Positions 1 through 12,505 of a DNA stretch of 64,000 bases are shown here, in pieces; the stretch's first letter is position 1; each line of letters begins with the position of its first letter. Origin of the DNA: Janthinobacterium saanense (GTDB lineage: Bacteria > Pseudomonadota > Gammaproteobacteria > Burkholderiales > Burkholderiaceae_D); the NCBI RefSeq assembly GCF_014200675.1, contig NZ_JACHCI010000004.1:248001-312000 (forward strand), in the 5' to 3' direction. The notes under the pieces were generated by a model. The model saw nothing but the letters and a program-made list of their open reading frames with translations, had not been told where the DNA came from and ran no database searches. The position numbers and the translations under genes were made by a program.

Positions 1-1093
1 ATCGGTGCCGCCGGTCATACCACGGGTGAGGTTGTTTTCAACACCTCCATGACCGGGTATCAGGAAATCCTTACCGACCCTAGTTATTGCCGCCAGATGG
101 TCACCCTGACCTATCCGCATATCGGCAATACGGGTGTCAATCCGGAAGACGTCGAATCTTCCAAAGTACACGCCGCCGGCCTTATCATCCGCGATCTGCC
201 ATTGCTGGCATCCAATTTCCGCTCCACCCTTTCCCTGTCCGACTACCTCAAAGCTGAAAATATCGTTGCCATCGCCGGTATCGATACACGCAAGCTCACG
301 CGTATCCTGCGTGAAAAAGGTGCGCAGGGCGGCGCCATCCTGGTCGGCACGCAAGGCAATGAGCCATCTAGCGCGCAAGCGCTGGAACTGGCCCGTTCCT
401 TCCCTGGCCTGGCCGGCATGGACCTGGCCAAGGTGGTGTCGAGCAAGGACGCGTACGAATACCGCGAAACCGAGTGGACTCTCGGTGAAGGCTACGGCCA
501 GCTGGCTGACGCCGACGCGAAATATCACGTGGTGGCCTTCGACTATGGCGTCAAGCGCAATATCTTGCGCATGCTGACGGCGCGCGGCTGCAAAGTCACC
601 GTGCTGCCGGCGCAAGCGACGGCTGCCGATGCGCTGGCCTTGAATCCGGACGGCATCTTCCTGTCGAACGGTCCTGGCGATCCGGAACCATGTGATTACG
701 CCATCGCCGCGACCAAAGAACTGATCGAAAAAGGCATTCCGACTTTCGGTATCTGCCTCGGCCACCAGATCATGGCGCTCGCTTCCGGCGCAAAAACGCT
801 GAAAATGAAGTTTGGCCACCATGGCGCCAACCACCCGGTGCAAGACCTGGAAACGAAACAGGTTTTGATTACCTCGCAAAACCACGGTTTCGCCGTTGAT
901 GCAGCCACCTTGCCTGCCAACTGCCGCGTTACCCATGAATCGCTGTTCGACGGTTCCCTGCAGGGCTTTGCCCGCACGGACAAGCCGGCCTTCTGCTTCC
1001 AGGGCCACCCTGAAGCATCGCCGGGCCCGATGGATGTTGCTTACCTGTTTGACCGCTTCATCAACCTGATGGCTGCGGAGGAGAAAAAGAAAA

Positions 1094-1101
<8 letters not shown>
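1..1101 (+). CDS. carA: Carbamoyl-phosphate synthase small (glutaminase) subunit, 5' end outside window
   Basis: The frame is open from base 1, so the gene starts upstream of the window; 366 codons are visible. The product hydrolyses glutamine and passes ammonia to CarB for carbamoyl phosphate, feeding arginine and pyrimidine synthesis in the cytoplasm. The class I glutamine amidotransferase domain fills the C-terminal half: the nucleophile Cys lies in FGICLGHQ at visible codon 252, and the His/Glu pair of GHPEA lies at codons 336 and 338. The N-terminal CPSase small-chain domain precedes it. The stop overlaps the start of carB by 8 bases, which fits translational coupling of two subunits that form one complex. 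Confidence 0.97.
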
Positions 1102-4312
<3,211 letters not shown>

Positions 4313-4358
4313 GCTGATTGCAGTTGCTGCTGTTAATGCAGTACACTGTAGGAACACG

Positions 4359-4404
4359 AACCACAGAGTTTCGCGCAAAATAATGCGCGGCCTCTGTGGT
4401 TTTC
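4359..4404 (+). terminator. Possible terminator after carB
   Basis: Arms AACCACAGAG (4359-4368) and CTCTGTGGTT (4392-4401) enclose a second stem, CGCGCA/TGCGCG. The hairpin is followed by only a short T run, TTTTC. It ends the carAB transcript before greA or acts as a leaky attenuator. Confidence 0.55.
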
Positions 4405-4461
4405 ACTTGTTAGATCGGTTGCAGCGATCACCGATCACATTTAGCAGATAGTAGAGATAAC

Positions 4462-4938
4462 ATGACCACAGTCCCACTGACCAAATACGGCGCCGAACTC
4501 CTGAAAGAAGAGTTGCATCACCTGAAGACCAAGGAACGCCGCATCGTCATCGATGCGATCGCCGAAGCGCGTTCGCACGGCGACCTGTCGGAAAACGCCG
4601 AATATGACGCCGCCAAGGAGCGCCAGGCGTTCGTGGAAGGCCGTATCGCCGAGCTGGAAGGCAAACTGGGTGCAGCGCAAATTATCGACCCGACCACGCT
4701 GGACGCGGAAGGCCGCGTCGTGTTTGCCGCTACCGTGAACCTGGAAGACCTGGAATCGGGCCAGAAAGTCACTTACCAGATCGTCGGCCTCGATGAAGCG
4801 GACTTGAAACTGAACAAGGTTTCCGTAACGTCGCCGATCGCCCGCGCACTGATCGGCAAGTACGCCGGCGACGTGGTGGAAGTGCAGGCGCCGTCCGGCC
4901 CGCGCGAATACGAAATCCTGGAAGTACTGTACATCTGA
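4462..4938 (+). CDS. greA: Transcription elongation factor GreA
   Basis: At 158 residues this is the standard GreA length. GreA enters the secondary channel of RNA polymerase and stimulates cleavage of backtracked transcripts. The N-terminal antiparallel coiled coil (about residues 1-75) carries the typical [17 protein letters not shown] opening, and [16 protein letters not shown] forms the acidic loop region that reaches the active site. The FKBP-like C-terminal domain follows from about residue 80. The stop codon overlaps the next start by one base (TGATG), so the DUF4149 gene is probably co-translated. Confidence 0.97.
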   Translation: MTTVPLTKYGAELLKEELHHLKTKERRIVIDAIAEARSHGDLSENAEYDAAKERQAFVEGRIAELEGKLGAAQIIDPTTLDAEGRVVFAATVNLEDLESGQKVTYQIVGLDEADLKLNKVSVTSPIARALIGKYAGDVVEVQAPSGPREYEILEVLYI

Positions 4939-5381
4939 TGCTGAGCCGCGTACGTTTCCTCGTCGCCACGCTATGGGCGGGCAGTCTGTGGACGGTCGGC
5001 TTTGTGGTCGCACCGACCCTGTTTGCCACCCTGAGCGACCGCATGCTGGCCGGCACGATAGCCGGCAGCCTGTTCCGCGTCGAAGCGTGGCTGTCGATCG
5101 CGTGCGCGCTGATATTGCTGGCGCTGCTGCAATGGGGCGCTGCTGGCCTGGAAGCGAAGCGCCGCCGCCTGCTGGGTGCGCTGGTGCTGGCTATGCTGGT
5201 GTGTACGCTGGTCAGCTATGTCGGCATCACGCCCTTGATGGCCGAGCTGCGCGCACAAGCGCCGTCCGGTGTCATGGATGAAGCCATGCGTAGCCGTTTT
5301 GGCATGTTGCATGGCGTGTCGACCCTGATCTTCGCCGTGCAGAGCCTGCTGGCGGGTATGCTGATCTGGAAACAACAGTAA
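4938..5381 (+). CDS. DUF4149 (TMEM205-like) membrane protein
   Basis: A 147-residue inner-membrane protein with four likely membrane segments: about residues 5-30, 50-68, 76-98 and 122-144. The pattern of an aromatic-rich first helix (LWAGSLWTVGFVVAPTLF) and a final LHGVSTLIFAVQSLLAG helix is that of DUF4149/TMEM205-type proteins, often found behind greA in betaproteobacteria. No biochemical role is established. The gene is translationally coupled to greA and ends at a strong terminator. Confidence 0.8.
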   Translation: MLSRVRFLVATLWAGSLWTVGFVVAPTLFATLSDRMLAGTIAGSLFRVEAWLSIACALILLALLQWGAAGLEAKRRRLLGALVLAMLVCTLVSYVGITPLMAELRAQAPSGVMDEAMRSRFGMLHGVSTLIFAVQSLLAGMLIWKQQ

Positions 5382-5390
5382 TTGACTGAA

Positions 5391-5435
5391 CAAAAAAAGC
5401 GGAGCAGGGATGAATCCTTGCTCCGCTTCTTGTTT
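5391..5435. terminator. Bidirectional intrinsic terminator between greA operon and yhbY
   Basis: Stem AAGCGGAGCAGGGA (5397-5410) and TCCTTGCTCCGCTT (5415-5428) with a TGAA loop. A run of A on the left and CTTGTTT on the right let it serve both convergent transcripts. Confidence 0.85.
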
Positions 5436-5465
5436 CAACAGCCTGGACGCTGTCGCTGTGCAAGC

Positions 5466-5936
5466 TTATTTGCTGCCCAGTGCGCTTTTCTTGGCACTCT
5501 TTTGACGCGGTTTTGCGCGTTTGATGGAGCCGCCTTCGGTGACGCGTTCATTGCCTTTGATCATGACCTTGGTCACGCTCGGGCGCTTGGTGCCGCTGGC
5601 GCTGGCTTTGACGATCGTGACTTCGCGCATACCTTTGCCGGAGCTGATCTTTTCCTTAACCACTTCTTTTTTCGGACGGTAAAGTACCAGCAGCTTGCCA
5701 ATATGTTGTACCGGGGCGGCGCCGAGATTGCCGCAAATCGTATCGTACATTCCAACGCGGGCTTCACGGTCATCGCCGAACACGCGGACTTTAATCAGAC
5801 CATGTGAATCGAGGCCCAGATCGATCTCTTTGAGGACAGCAGGTGTCAAGCCCGCTTCGCCAATGATGACGATAGGCTTCAGCGCGTGTGCTTCAGCGCG
5901 CAGTGCGCTGCGCTCTACGGGTGTAAGTTTTAGCAT
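5466..5936 (-). CDS. yhbY: YhbY-type CRM-domain RNA-binding protein
   Basis: 156 residues. The first 95 or so form a CRM domain (LTPVERSALRAEAHALKPIV, then IGEAGLTPAVLKEID), which in YhbY binds pre-50S ribosomal subunits and takes part in assembly. The family core is about 97 residues, so this copy has a basic, low-complexity C-terminal tail of about 60 residues rich in Lys, Arg and Ser, which may add RNA affinity. It is divergent from rlmE with only 42 bases between the starts, another ribosome-maturation gene. Confidence 0.92.
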   Translation of the reverse strand: MLKLTPVERSALRAEAHALKPIVIIGEAGLTPAVLKEIDLGLDSHGLIKVRVFGDDREARVGMYDTICGNLGAAPVQHIGKLLVLYRPKKEVVKEKISSGKGMREVTIVKASASGTKRPSVTKVMIKGNERVTEGGSIKRAKPRQKSAKKSALGSK

Positions 5937-5978
5937 AATAATTTTTAGTAATTCCCTTAAAAGCAGTATTCTACGCGA

Positions 5979-6662
5979 ATGGCAAAGAAGAAATTAAACA
6001 AAAACTGGTTGCACGACCACATAAATGATCCTTATGTGAAGTTGGCACAGAAAGAGGGCTACCGCGCCCGGGCCGCTTACAAGCTCAAAGAAATCGACGA
6101 AGACGAGAAACTGATCAAGCCAGGGCAGGTGATTGTCGACCTCGGTTGCACACCTGGCAGCTGGGCCCAGTACACGCGGCGCAAGCTGGCCGGCAAGGAC
6201 GGCGGTGGCGTCAATGGTACCCTGATCGGGCTGGACATGCTCGAAATGGAGCCGATTGCCGATTTCCACTTCATCCAGGGCGATTTCCGCGAAGCGCGCG
6301 TGCTGCGCCAGCTGGAAGTGGTGTTGCAAGGACGCAAAGTGGACCTGGTGCTGTCGGATATGGCGCCCAATCTGTCGGGCATCGCCACGGCGGACGCTGC
6401 GCGCATGGAGCATTTGATCGACCTGGCGATGGAATTTTCGCAGTTGCATCTGAAACCATCTGGCGTATTGCTGGTGAAATGTTTTAAAGACATGGGTTTC
6501 AGCCAGATCGTGGAAAAATTCCGGGCAGAATTCAAGGTCGTGGTGCAGAAAAAGCCCAAGGCCAGCCGCGACAAGTCGTCGGAAATCTTCCTGATGGGGC
6601 GCGGGATCAAGAATCCTGTAAAAAATACCATTGAAGAAGATGATTCCACTCTTGATATTTAA
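5979..6662 (+). CDS. rlmE: 23S rRNA (uridine-2552) 2'-O-methyltransferase RlmE/FtsJ
   Basis: 227 residues. RlmE methylates U2552 of 23S rRNA in the 50S subunit using S-adenosylmethionine. The SAM-binding loop [13 protein letters not shown] is near residue 50. The K-D-K-E catalytic set is visible: Lys in the N-terminal [13 protein letters not shown], Asp in [12 protein letters not shown], Lys in [10 protein letters not shown] and Glu in [10 protein letters not shown]. It precedes ftsH, as in many proteobacteria (the ftsJ-ftsH pair), but with a 211-base gap here. Confidence 0.96.
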   Translation: MAKKKLNKNWLHDHINDPYVKLAQKEGYRARAAYKLKEIDEDEKLIKPGQVIVDLGCTPGSWAQYTRRKLAGKDGGGVNGTLIGLDMLEMEPIADFHFIQGDFREARVLRQLEVVLQGRKVDLVLSDMAPNLSGIATADAARMEHLIDLAMEFSQLHLKPSGVLLVKCFKDMGFSQIVEKFRAEFKVVVQKKPKASRDKSSEIFLMGRGIKNPVKNTIEEDDSTLDI

Positions 6663-6873
6663 GGCAGAATCCGCACATGGGAACGAGAAGTGCCGTAGTG
6701 AATAATGGTGCAAGCACCTAAATTGTTTATACTGCATTTGTTGACGTGGGCGCGTTTCGGTTGGTTTCGTTACGCGCGCACGGATCGGCGGGCTTTGGCA
6801 CGGCCCGCTTATTGCGAGTAAAATCGTGTTTCTGCTATAAGTAAAAGATGCGCACTGCATCCAAGGAGTCTTC
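6663..6873 (+). promoter_or_regulatory. rlmE-ftsH spacer with a small hairpin
   Basis: The spacer has a GCGGGC (6788-6793)/GCCCGC (6803-6808) stem followed by TTATT. It could be a weak terminator of rlmE or part of the ftsH leader. AAGGAG at 6863-6868 sets the ftsH start. Nothing else was recognised. Confidence 0.35.
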
Positions 6874-8754
6874 GTGAATAACATGTTTTCCAAATCTGCC
6901 ATCTGGGTAGTCGTCTTGCTGCTGTTGTTCATGCTGTTCAAACAGTTCGACAGCCACGGCAGCTCGGGCGGCAGCAAATCCATCGCTTATTCCGATTTGC
7001 TGGATGAAGTCAAAGCCAAGCGTGTCAAGGATGTGGTGATCGAGGGTTCGGCGATTACCGCCAAGATGATGGACGATACCAAGGTCCGCACTACCGCGAC
7101 CATGCTCGACAAGGGCCTGATCGGCGATCTGCGTGACAATGGCGTGCACTTCGATGTGCGTCCACCAGAGGAAGTAGGTTTCCTGCAACAAATTTTCATG
7201 AACTGGTTCCCGATGCTGCTGTTGATCGGCGTCTGGATTTTCTTCATGCGTCAGATGCAGGGCGGCGGCAAGGGCGGGGCATTCTCGTTCGGCAAGTCGA
7301 AAGCCCGCATGATGGATGAAGCCAGCAACACAGTGACCTTCGCTGACGTCGCCGGTTGCGACGAGGCGAAAGAAGAAGTCAACGAAGTGGTCGACTTCCT
7401 CAAGGATCCGAGCAAATTCCAGAAACTGGGCGGCCGCATTCCACGCGGCGTGCTGATGGTAGGTCCTCCAGGCACGGGTAAAACCCTGCTGGCGCGCGCC
7501 ATCGCCGGTGAAGCCAAAGTGCCATTCTTCTCGATCTCCGGTTCGGACTTCGTTGAAATGTTCGTCGGCGTGGGTGCGTCCCGCGTGCGCGACATGTTTG
7601 AAAACGCCAAGAAACACTCGCCTTGCATCATCTTCATCGATGAGATCGACGCTGTCGGCCGTCATCGTGGCGCCGGCACGGGCGGTGGTAATGATGAGCG
7701 CGAACAAACCTTGAACCAGTTGCTGGTCGAGATGGACGGTTTTGAAGCGAACTCCGGCGTGATCGTCGTGGCCGCCACCAACCGCGCCGACGTGCTCGAC
7801 AAGGCGCTGTTGCGTCCAGGCCGTTTCGACCGCCAGGTATCGGTTGGCTTGCCGGATATCCGCGGCCGCGAACAGATCTTGAACGTGCACATGCGCAAAG
7901 TGCCTATCGCCACCGATGTCAAGGCCGATATCCTGGCCCGTGGCACGCCTGGCTTCTCGGGCGCCGACCTGGCCAACCTGGTCAACGAAGCTGCCCTGTT
8001 CGCCGCGCGCCGCAGCAAGCGCCTGGTGGAAATGGCGGACTTCGAAGATGCGAAAGACAAGATCTACATGGGTCCTGAACGTAAATCGATGATCATCCGC
8101 GAGGAAGAACGTCGCAATACGGCTTACCATGAGTCCGGTCACGCGGTGGTGGCGAAATTGCTGCCGAAAGCTGATCCTGTGCATAAAGTGACGATCATGC
8201 CGCGCGGCTGGGCCCTGGGCCTGACCTGGCAGTTGCCGGAACACGATAACTTGTCCGCTTACAAGGACAAGATGCTGGAAGAAATTTCCATCCTGTTCGG
8301 TGGCCGTATCGCTGAAGAAATTTTCGTCGGCCAGATGTCCACCGGCGCTTCGAATGACTTCTCGCGCGCCACCAAGCTGGCCCGTTCCATGGTCACGCGC
8401 TTCGGCATGTCCGACAGCATGGGCGTGATGGTCTACGAAGACAGCGAAAACGAAGGCTTCTTCGGCGGCGCGACCAAAACGATTTCGGAAGCGACCCAGC
8501 AAAAGGTGGACGCTGAAATCCGCAGCATCCTCGACACGCAATATGCGTTGTCGCGCAAGCTGCTGGAAGAAAACCGTGACAAGGTGGAAGTGATGACCCG
8601 CGCCTTGCTGGAATGGGAAACCATCGATGCAGAGCAGATCAATGACATCATGGCTGGCCTGGAGCCACGTCCACCTAAAGTCATTCCGCCACGCCGCAAT
8701 GCGGGCGACAGCGGCACCGGTGGCATTTCGCCGAACGTGACGGCGCCAGCCTGA
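6874..8754 (+). CDS. ftsH: ATP-dependent zinc metalloprotease FtsH
   Basis: 626 residues. FtsH is a membrane-anchored AAA+ protease that degrades membrane proteins and regulators such as RpoH and LpxC. Two membrane segments (about residues 6-22 and 108-128) flank a periplasmic loop. The AAA domain has Walker A GPPGTGKT at 197-204, Walker B IIFIDEID and the second region of homology LLRPGRFDR. The zinc protease motif HESGH is at 419-423. The start is a GTG placed 5 bases after AAGGAG; an in-frame ATG three codons later is possible but less well spaced. A clear terminator follows. Confidence 0.98.
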   Translation: MNNMFSKSAIWVVVLLLLFMLFKQFDSHGSSGGSKSIAYSDLLDEVKAKRVKDVVIEGSAITAKMMDDTKVRTTATMLDKGLIGDLRDNGVHFDVRPPEEVGFLQQIFMNWFPMLLLIGVWIFFMRQMQGGGKGGAFSFGKSKARMMDEASNTVTFADVAGCDEAKEEVNEVVDFLKDPSKFQKLGGRIPRGVLMVGPPGTGKTLLARAIAGEAKVPFFSISGSDFVEMFVGVGASRVRDMFENAKKHSPCIIFIDEIDAVGRHRGAGTGGGNDEREQTLNQLLVEMDGFEANSGVIVVAATNRADVLDKALLRPGRFDRQVSVGLPDIRGREQILNVHMRKVPIATDVKADILARGTPGFSGADLANLVNEAALFAARRSKRLVEMADFEDAKDKIYMGPERKSMIIREEERRNTAYHESGHAVVAKLLPKADPVHKVTIMPRGWALGLTWQLPEHDNLSAYKDKMLEEISILFGGRIAEEIFVGQMSTGASNDFSRATKLARSMVTRFGMSDSMGVMVYEDSENEGFFGGATKTISEATQQKVDAEIRSILDTQYALSRKLLEENRDKVEVMTRALLEWETIDAEQINDIMAGLEPRPPKVIPPRRNAGDSGTGGISPNVTAPA

Positions 8755-8786
8755 TTCCAGCGCTGCCAGTCTCTGGTTAAAGTAAC

Positions 8787-8820
8787 AAAGGGTAAGGAGT
8801 GATCCTTGCCCTTTTTCTTT
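8787..8820 (+). terminator. Intrinsic terminator of ftsH
   Basis: Stem AAAGGGTAAGGA (8787-8798) pairs with TCCTTGCCCTTT (8803-8814), followed by TTTCTTT. Confidence 0.85.
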
Positions 8821-8860
8821 GCCGCTACAATCTGCATACGCTTTTTTACCGAGTTATTAG

Positions 8861-9715
8861 ATGCACATGCGACATTATTTTCAAGTTGGCCGTTTCGGCT
8901 TTCAGCTGCACGGGCAGGGCGCGCAGGCGCTGGTGATGGGCATCCTGAATATCACCCCTGATTCGTTTTCCGATGCGGGCCAGTTTCACAGCCTGGAGTT
9001 TGCCCTGTCGCGGGCCGAACAGATGATCGCCGACGGCGTCGACATCATCGATATCGGCGGTGAATCGAGCCGGCCCGGCGCGCCGCCATTGCCCTTGCAA
9101 GAGGAATTGCAAAGGGTGATGCCGGTGCTGTATGCCTTGCGCGATTGCGGCAAGCCCTTGTCCGTCGACACATATAAGCCGCAAGTCATGCGCGAAGCCA
9201 TCCTGGCTGGCGCCGACATGATCAACGATATCAACGCTTTTCGCGCGCCAGGCGCCATCGCTGCCGTGCGCGACAGCGATTGTGCGCTGTGTATCATGCA
9301 TATGCAGAGCGTGCCTGCCACCATGCAGGACCAGCCCGAATACGAAGACGTGGTGCGCGAAGTCATCGACTTTTTACGCGAGCGCGTGGAGACCATGACG
9401 GCGGCCGGCATCGACCGTGAACGCCTGTGTATCGATCCCGGCTTTGGCTTCGGCAAGACGGTGGAACAGAATTACGCCTTGCTGCGCGCCACGCGCCATT
9501 TGCGCAGCGAACTGGGCTTGCCTGTATTGGCCGGCCTGTCGCGCAAGTCCATGATAGGTGCCGTCACGGGCCGGCCCGTCGAGCAGCGCCTGGCGGGCAG
9601 TCTGGCTGGGGCACTTGTTGCTGTAGCGCAAGGCGCGGAAATTGTACGTGTGCATGATGTTGCGGAGACAGTCGATGCACTGAAGGTCTGGCGCATGGCG
9701 CATGCACCGGTCTGA
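8861..9715 (+). CDS. folP: Dihydropteroate synthase
   Basis: 284 residues. It condenses p-aminobenzoate with dihydropterin pyrophosphate in folate synthesis and is the sulfonamide target. The pterin-binding TIM barrel shows [15 protein letters not shown] near residue 26 and [12 protein letters not shown] near residue 60, the two signatures of the family, then the SVDTYK strand, INDINAF and the late [10 protein letters not shown]. Glucosamine mutase follows 35 bases downstream; the folP-glmM pair is conserved across proteobacteria. A second in-frame ATG lies two codons in. Confidence 0.97.
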   Translation: MHMRHYFQVGRFGFQLHGQGAQALVMGILNITPDSFSDAGQFHSLEFALSRAEQMIADGVDIIDIGGESSRPGAPPLPLQEELQRVMPVLYALRDCGKPLSVDTYKPQVMREAILAGADMINDINAFRAPGAIAAVRDSDCALCIMHMQSVPATMQDQPEYEDVVREVIDFLRERVETMTAAGIDRERLCIDPGFGFGKTVEQNYALLRATRHLRSELGLPVLAGLSRKSMIGAVTGRPVEQRLAGSLAGALVAVAQGAEIVRVHDVAETVDALKVWRMAHAPV

Positions 9716-9750
9716 AAATTACTATTAGCTATAAAAAGAAGAGAGTATCT

Positions 9751-11088
9751 ATGAGCCGCAAATATTTTGGTACCGATGGCATCCGTGGCCTGGTGGGCAC
9801 GGCACCGATCACCCCCGACTTTGTCATGCGCCTCGGCTATGCAGCCGGCAAGGTGTTGGCCAAGTCGCATGGCGCCAAGGTGCGTCCTACCGTGTTGATC
9901 GGCAAGGACACGCGCATTTCCGGCTATATGCTGGAAGCGGCGCTGGAGGCGGGATTTTCGGCTGCCGGTGTCGATGTGATGCTGGCCGGCCCCATGCCGA
10001 CGCCGGCGATTGCCTACCTGACGCGCGCGCTGCGCCTGACGGCTGGCGTGGTGATTTCCGCGTCGCACAATCCTTTCCACGACAATGGCATCAAGTTTTT
10101 CTCGGGCCAGGGCACCAAGCTGCCCGACAGCGTGGAGAGCGAGATCGAACTGGCGCTGGACGTAGCCATGGAATGCGTGGCATCGGACAAGCTGGGCCGT
10201 GCCAAGCGACTTGATGATGCGCAAGGCCGTTATATCGAGTTTTGCAAAAGCACTTTCCCTAACGAGCTGGACTTGCATGGCTTGAAGATCGTCGTCGATT
10301 GCGCGCATGGCGCCGCCTACCATATCGCGCCGCATGTCTTCCACGAACTGGGCGCGGAAGTGATCGCCATCGGCAACAAGCCCGATGGCTTGAACATCAA
10401 TGCGGGTTTTGGCGCCACGGCGCCCAAGGCCATGGCGGCGGCGGTGGTCGAACATGGCGCCGACCTGGGCATTGCGCTCGATGGTGATGCGGACCGCTTG
10501 ATCATGTGCGACGCCACCGGCCGTTTGTATAACGGCGACGAGTTGCTGTATCTGATGGTAAAGGACCGCCTGGCCAGCGGCCCCGTGGACGGTGCAGTCG
10601 GCACCTTGATGACGAATATGGCGCTGGAAGTGTTGCTCAAGGAAAAAGGCATCGGTTTCGCGCGTGCCAAGGTGGGTGACCGCTACGTGCTGGAAATCAT
10701 GAAAGAGCGCGGCTGGCTGCTGGGCGGCGAAGGCTCCGGCCACTTGCTGTGCCTGGACAAGCATACGACGGGCGATGGCATCGTCTCGTCGCTGCAAGTG
10801 CTGTCGGCGCTCAAGCGCAGCGGCCTGAGCCTGCAGGAATGCCTGGCCGACCTGGTGCTGTTCCCGCAAACCCTGATCAACCTGCGCGTGGCGCCCGGTT
10901 TCGACTGGCAGCAAAACGCCGCGATGGTGGCCGAAAAAGCCAGGGTGGAAGAGGAGTTGGGCGATAGCGGCCGCGTGCTGATACGCGCTTCCGGCACCGA
11001 GCCGCTGATACGCGTGATGGTGGAAGCGAAGGACAAGGACAAGGCGGAAAGCATGGCCCGTAGAATTGCAGCGCACGTCCCTGTTTAA
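9751..11088 (+). CDS. glmM: Phosphoglucosamine mutase
   Basis: 445 residues, the family length. It interconverts glucosamine-6-phosphate and glucosamine-1-phosphate on the way to UDP-GlcNAc for peptidoglycan and LPS. The opening [10 protein letters not shown] is typical; the phosphorylated Ser is in [17 protein letters not shown] (about residue 105); the metal loop DGDADR is near residue 246; the sugar-binding GEGSGH and the phosphate-binding [12 protein letters not shown] near the C-terminus are intact. AAGAGAG upstream gives the ribosome site. Confidence 0.97.
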   Translation: MSRKYFGTDGIRGLVGTAPITPDFVMRLGYAAGKVLAKSHGAKVRPTVLIGKDTRISGYMLEAALEAGFSAAGVDVMLAGPMPTPAIAYLTRALRLTAGVVISASHNPFHDNGIKFFSGQGTKLPDSVESEIELALDVAMECVASDKLGRAKRLDDAQGRYIEFCKSTFPNELDLHGLKIVVDCAHGAAYHIAPHVFHELGAEVIAIGNKPDGLNINAGFGATAPKAMAAAVVEHGADLGIALDGDADRLIMCDATGRLYNGDELLYLMVKDRLASGPVDGAVGTLMTNMALEVLLKEKGIGFARAKVGDRYVLEIMKERGWLLGGEGSGHLLCLDKHTTGDGIVSSLQVLSALKRSGLSLQECLADLVLFPQTLINLRVAPGFDWQQNAAMVAEKARVEEELGDSGRVLIRASGTEPLIRVMVEAKDKDKAESMARRIAAHVPV

Positions 11089-11143
11089 AGCCGGGGTTTA
11101 AGGCAGGAATCGATTTTATTTCCCCTTATTTTGTCTATGGCAA

Positions 11144-11172
11144 TTGACGAAATTGTGGGGAAGCGCTATTAT
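11144..11172 (+). promoter_or_regulatory. Sigma-70 promoter of tRNA-Pro
   Basis: TTGACG at 11144-11149 and TATTAT at 11167-11172 with a 17-base spacer, ending 8 bases before the mature tRNA. Confidence 0.8.
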
Positions 11173-11180
11173 CTTGTCTT

Positions 11181-11257
11181 CGGAGTGTGGCGCAGCCCGG
11201 TAGCGCACCTGGTTTGGGACCAGGGGGTCCAAGGTTCGAATCCTTGTACTCCGACCA
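11181..11257 (+). tRNA. tRNA-Pro (anticodon UGG)
   Basis: Acceptor arms CGGAGTG and TACTCCG pair with one G-T wobble. The anticodon loop is TTTGGGA between CCTGG and CCAGG, giving TGG. The T arm contains GGTTCGAATCC, and CCA is encoded. 77 bases. Confidence 0.97.
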
Positions 11258-11263
11258 AAATAT

Positions 11264-11296
11264 AAGCGGGCTGTCAGAAATGACAGCCCGCTTTTC
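11264..11296 (+). terminator. Intrinsic terminator after tRNA-Pro
   Basis: A perfect 13-bp stem AAGCGGGCTGTCA (11264-11276)/TGACAGCCCGCTT (11281-11293) with a GAAA tetraloop, followed by TTC. It separates the tRNA-Pro and tRNA-Arg transcripts. Confidence 0.85.
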
Positions 11297-11363
11297 ATTG
11301 TGACGCTGTTTGGCAAGGAGCAATTCCGCTGTCATCGAGCATTAGTTACAATGCTGCACCTTT

Positions 11364-11438
11364 CCGCCCATCGTTCAACGGATAGGACAACGGTCTTCTA
11401 AACCGTGAATGGGGGTTCGATTCCCTCTGGGCGGACCA
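11364..11438 (+). tRNA. tRNA-Arg (anticodon UCU)
   Basis: Acceptor CCGCCCA pairs with TGGGCGG; discriminator A, then encoded CCA. The anticodon loop CTTCTAA lies between ACGGT and ACCGT. The T arm has GGTTCGATTCC. A TACAAT box 11 bases upstream (11347-11352) is a likely -10 element; no good -35 was seen. Confidence 0.96.
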
Positions 11439-11509
11439 GTATATGCTTCCATATGCCGGTCTCGGACGCCATCTGCAGGCGTTTTCTCTTTCCCGTTTTT
11501 CCCCCTTGT

Positions 11510-11692
11510 TTATGGCTGTGTGTACAGCACGGCAGCGAGCAGATAGACCAGCGGCACCGCACACAAAAGAGTTGCCACCAGCGAATACGTCTTGCGCGTA
11601 AATACATGCGCCAGGCGCAGCCGTTCGCGCGTGGGCAAGTCATGGCGGGCTGTGCGGTGTGTGCTTGATTGGGACAAATGTTGATAGTGCAT
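11510..11692 (-). CDS. Small predicted membrane protein, unrecognised
   Basis: 60 residues. A polar, basic N-terminal 35 residues is followed by one hydrophobic segment (SLVATLLCAVPLVYLLAAVL) near the C-terminus, so it is probably a single-pass inner-membrane protein with a cytoplasmic N-terminus. AGGAG lies 6 bases before the ATG, which is the main reason to accept it over longer overlapping frames. No family was recognised. Confidence 0.6.
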   Translation of the reverse strand: MHYQHLSQSSTHRTARHDLPTRERLRLAHVFTRKTYSLVATLLCAVPLVYLLAAVLYTQP

Positions 11693-11803
11693 GGAAGGCT
11701 CCTCGCGTGGACAATACTGATGCTGTCCAGCATAGCGAGAGAGGCCTAAAAACCGTGTAAATAGCGTGCCCTGGCCTGTAGTGAAGGTGTAAAAGCGCCG
11801 GCG

Positions 11804-12409
11804 CTAGTCGTCCTTGCTGTCCCCATTCTTGTTATTGCCAAACAGGCGATCCTTGGCATTGAGCAGCTTGTGCACCTTGGCGCCCATCTTCATCAGCTGC
11901 GCCATCGATTCAGGCGACAGACGCTGCAAATCGTCGAACCAGGTATTGGCCAGGTCGACCAGTTCATACATTTCACGCATGCGCTCCTGCGCATACTGGT
12001 CCACGGGTTCCGTGGCCGGCGTCATCAGCGATTCGCGCAGCACCGTGAGGGTGGGCGCCACTTCGCGGCGGCGGCGCTCGGCGGCCACTACGCGGAAGAT
12101 TTGCCATACATCGCCCAGCGATGAAAAATACTCGCGCCGGTCACCCGGAATGCGCGTCAACCGTATCAATCCCCAGCTCTGCAATTCCTTCAGGCCGATG
12201 CTCACGTTCGAGCGCGAAAAACTCAGCTGTTCTGCGATTTCGTCTGCATGCAAAGGTTGCTCAGATACAAACAATAAGGCGTACACTTGCCCAACCGTCC
12301 GGTTAAAACCCCAGCGGCTGCCCATCTCGCCGAAGTGGCTGACGAAGGTCAGGATCAGCGGAGTCATGTTGATATGGTGAGTTTTCATAATTAACTGAAA
12401 TTTTTGCAT
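11804..12409 (-). CDS. GbsR/MarR-type winged-helix transcriptional regulator
   Basis: 201 residues. The winged-helix domain covers about residues 20-100: GQVYALLFVSEQPLHADEIA, the recognition helix LSFSRSNVSIGLKELQSWG, then the wing with GDRREYFSS. The C-terminal half is helical and probably dimerises. The gene is divergent from cydD with 96 bases between starts, so control of the bd-oxidase operon and of itself is the likely job; this is inferred from position. An in-frame ATG at residue 8 is an alternative start. The family also includes the choline-responsive GbsR, but there are no betaine genes here. Confidence 0.85.
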   Translation of the reverse strand: MQKFQLIMKTHHINMTPLILTFVSHFGEMGSRWGFNRTVGQVYALLFVSEQPLHADEIAEQLSFSRSNVSIGLKELQSWGLIRLTRIPGDRREYFSSLGDVWQIFRVVAAERRRREVAPTLTVLRESLMTPATEPVDQYAQERMREMYELVDLANTWFDDLQRLSPESMAQLMKMGAKVHKLLNAKDRLFGNNKNGDSKDD

Positions 12410-12505
12410 GCAGTGGAGGCTGGGTCAATTGATATCTGGCACGTTTCGCAGTATTATACAAAATATCGAATTTACAGAGATTTCTGAAAACTCAAGAAGT
12501 ATCTA
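12410..12505. promoter_or_regulatory. Divergent control region of the regulator and cydD
   Basis: AT-rich relative to the flanks. It contains the small inverted repeat CAGA GATT TCTG (within 12470-12490), a candidate operator. No FNR-like TTGAT-N4-ATCAA was found. Confidence 0.35.

Noticed and set aside
5382-5807. Plus-strand frame opposite yhbY
   Set aside because: It starts in the bidirectional terminator and lies antisense to a clear CRM-domain gene.
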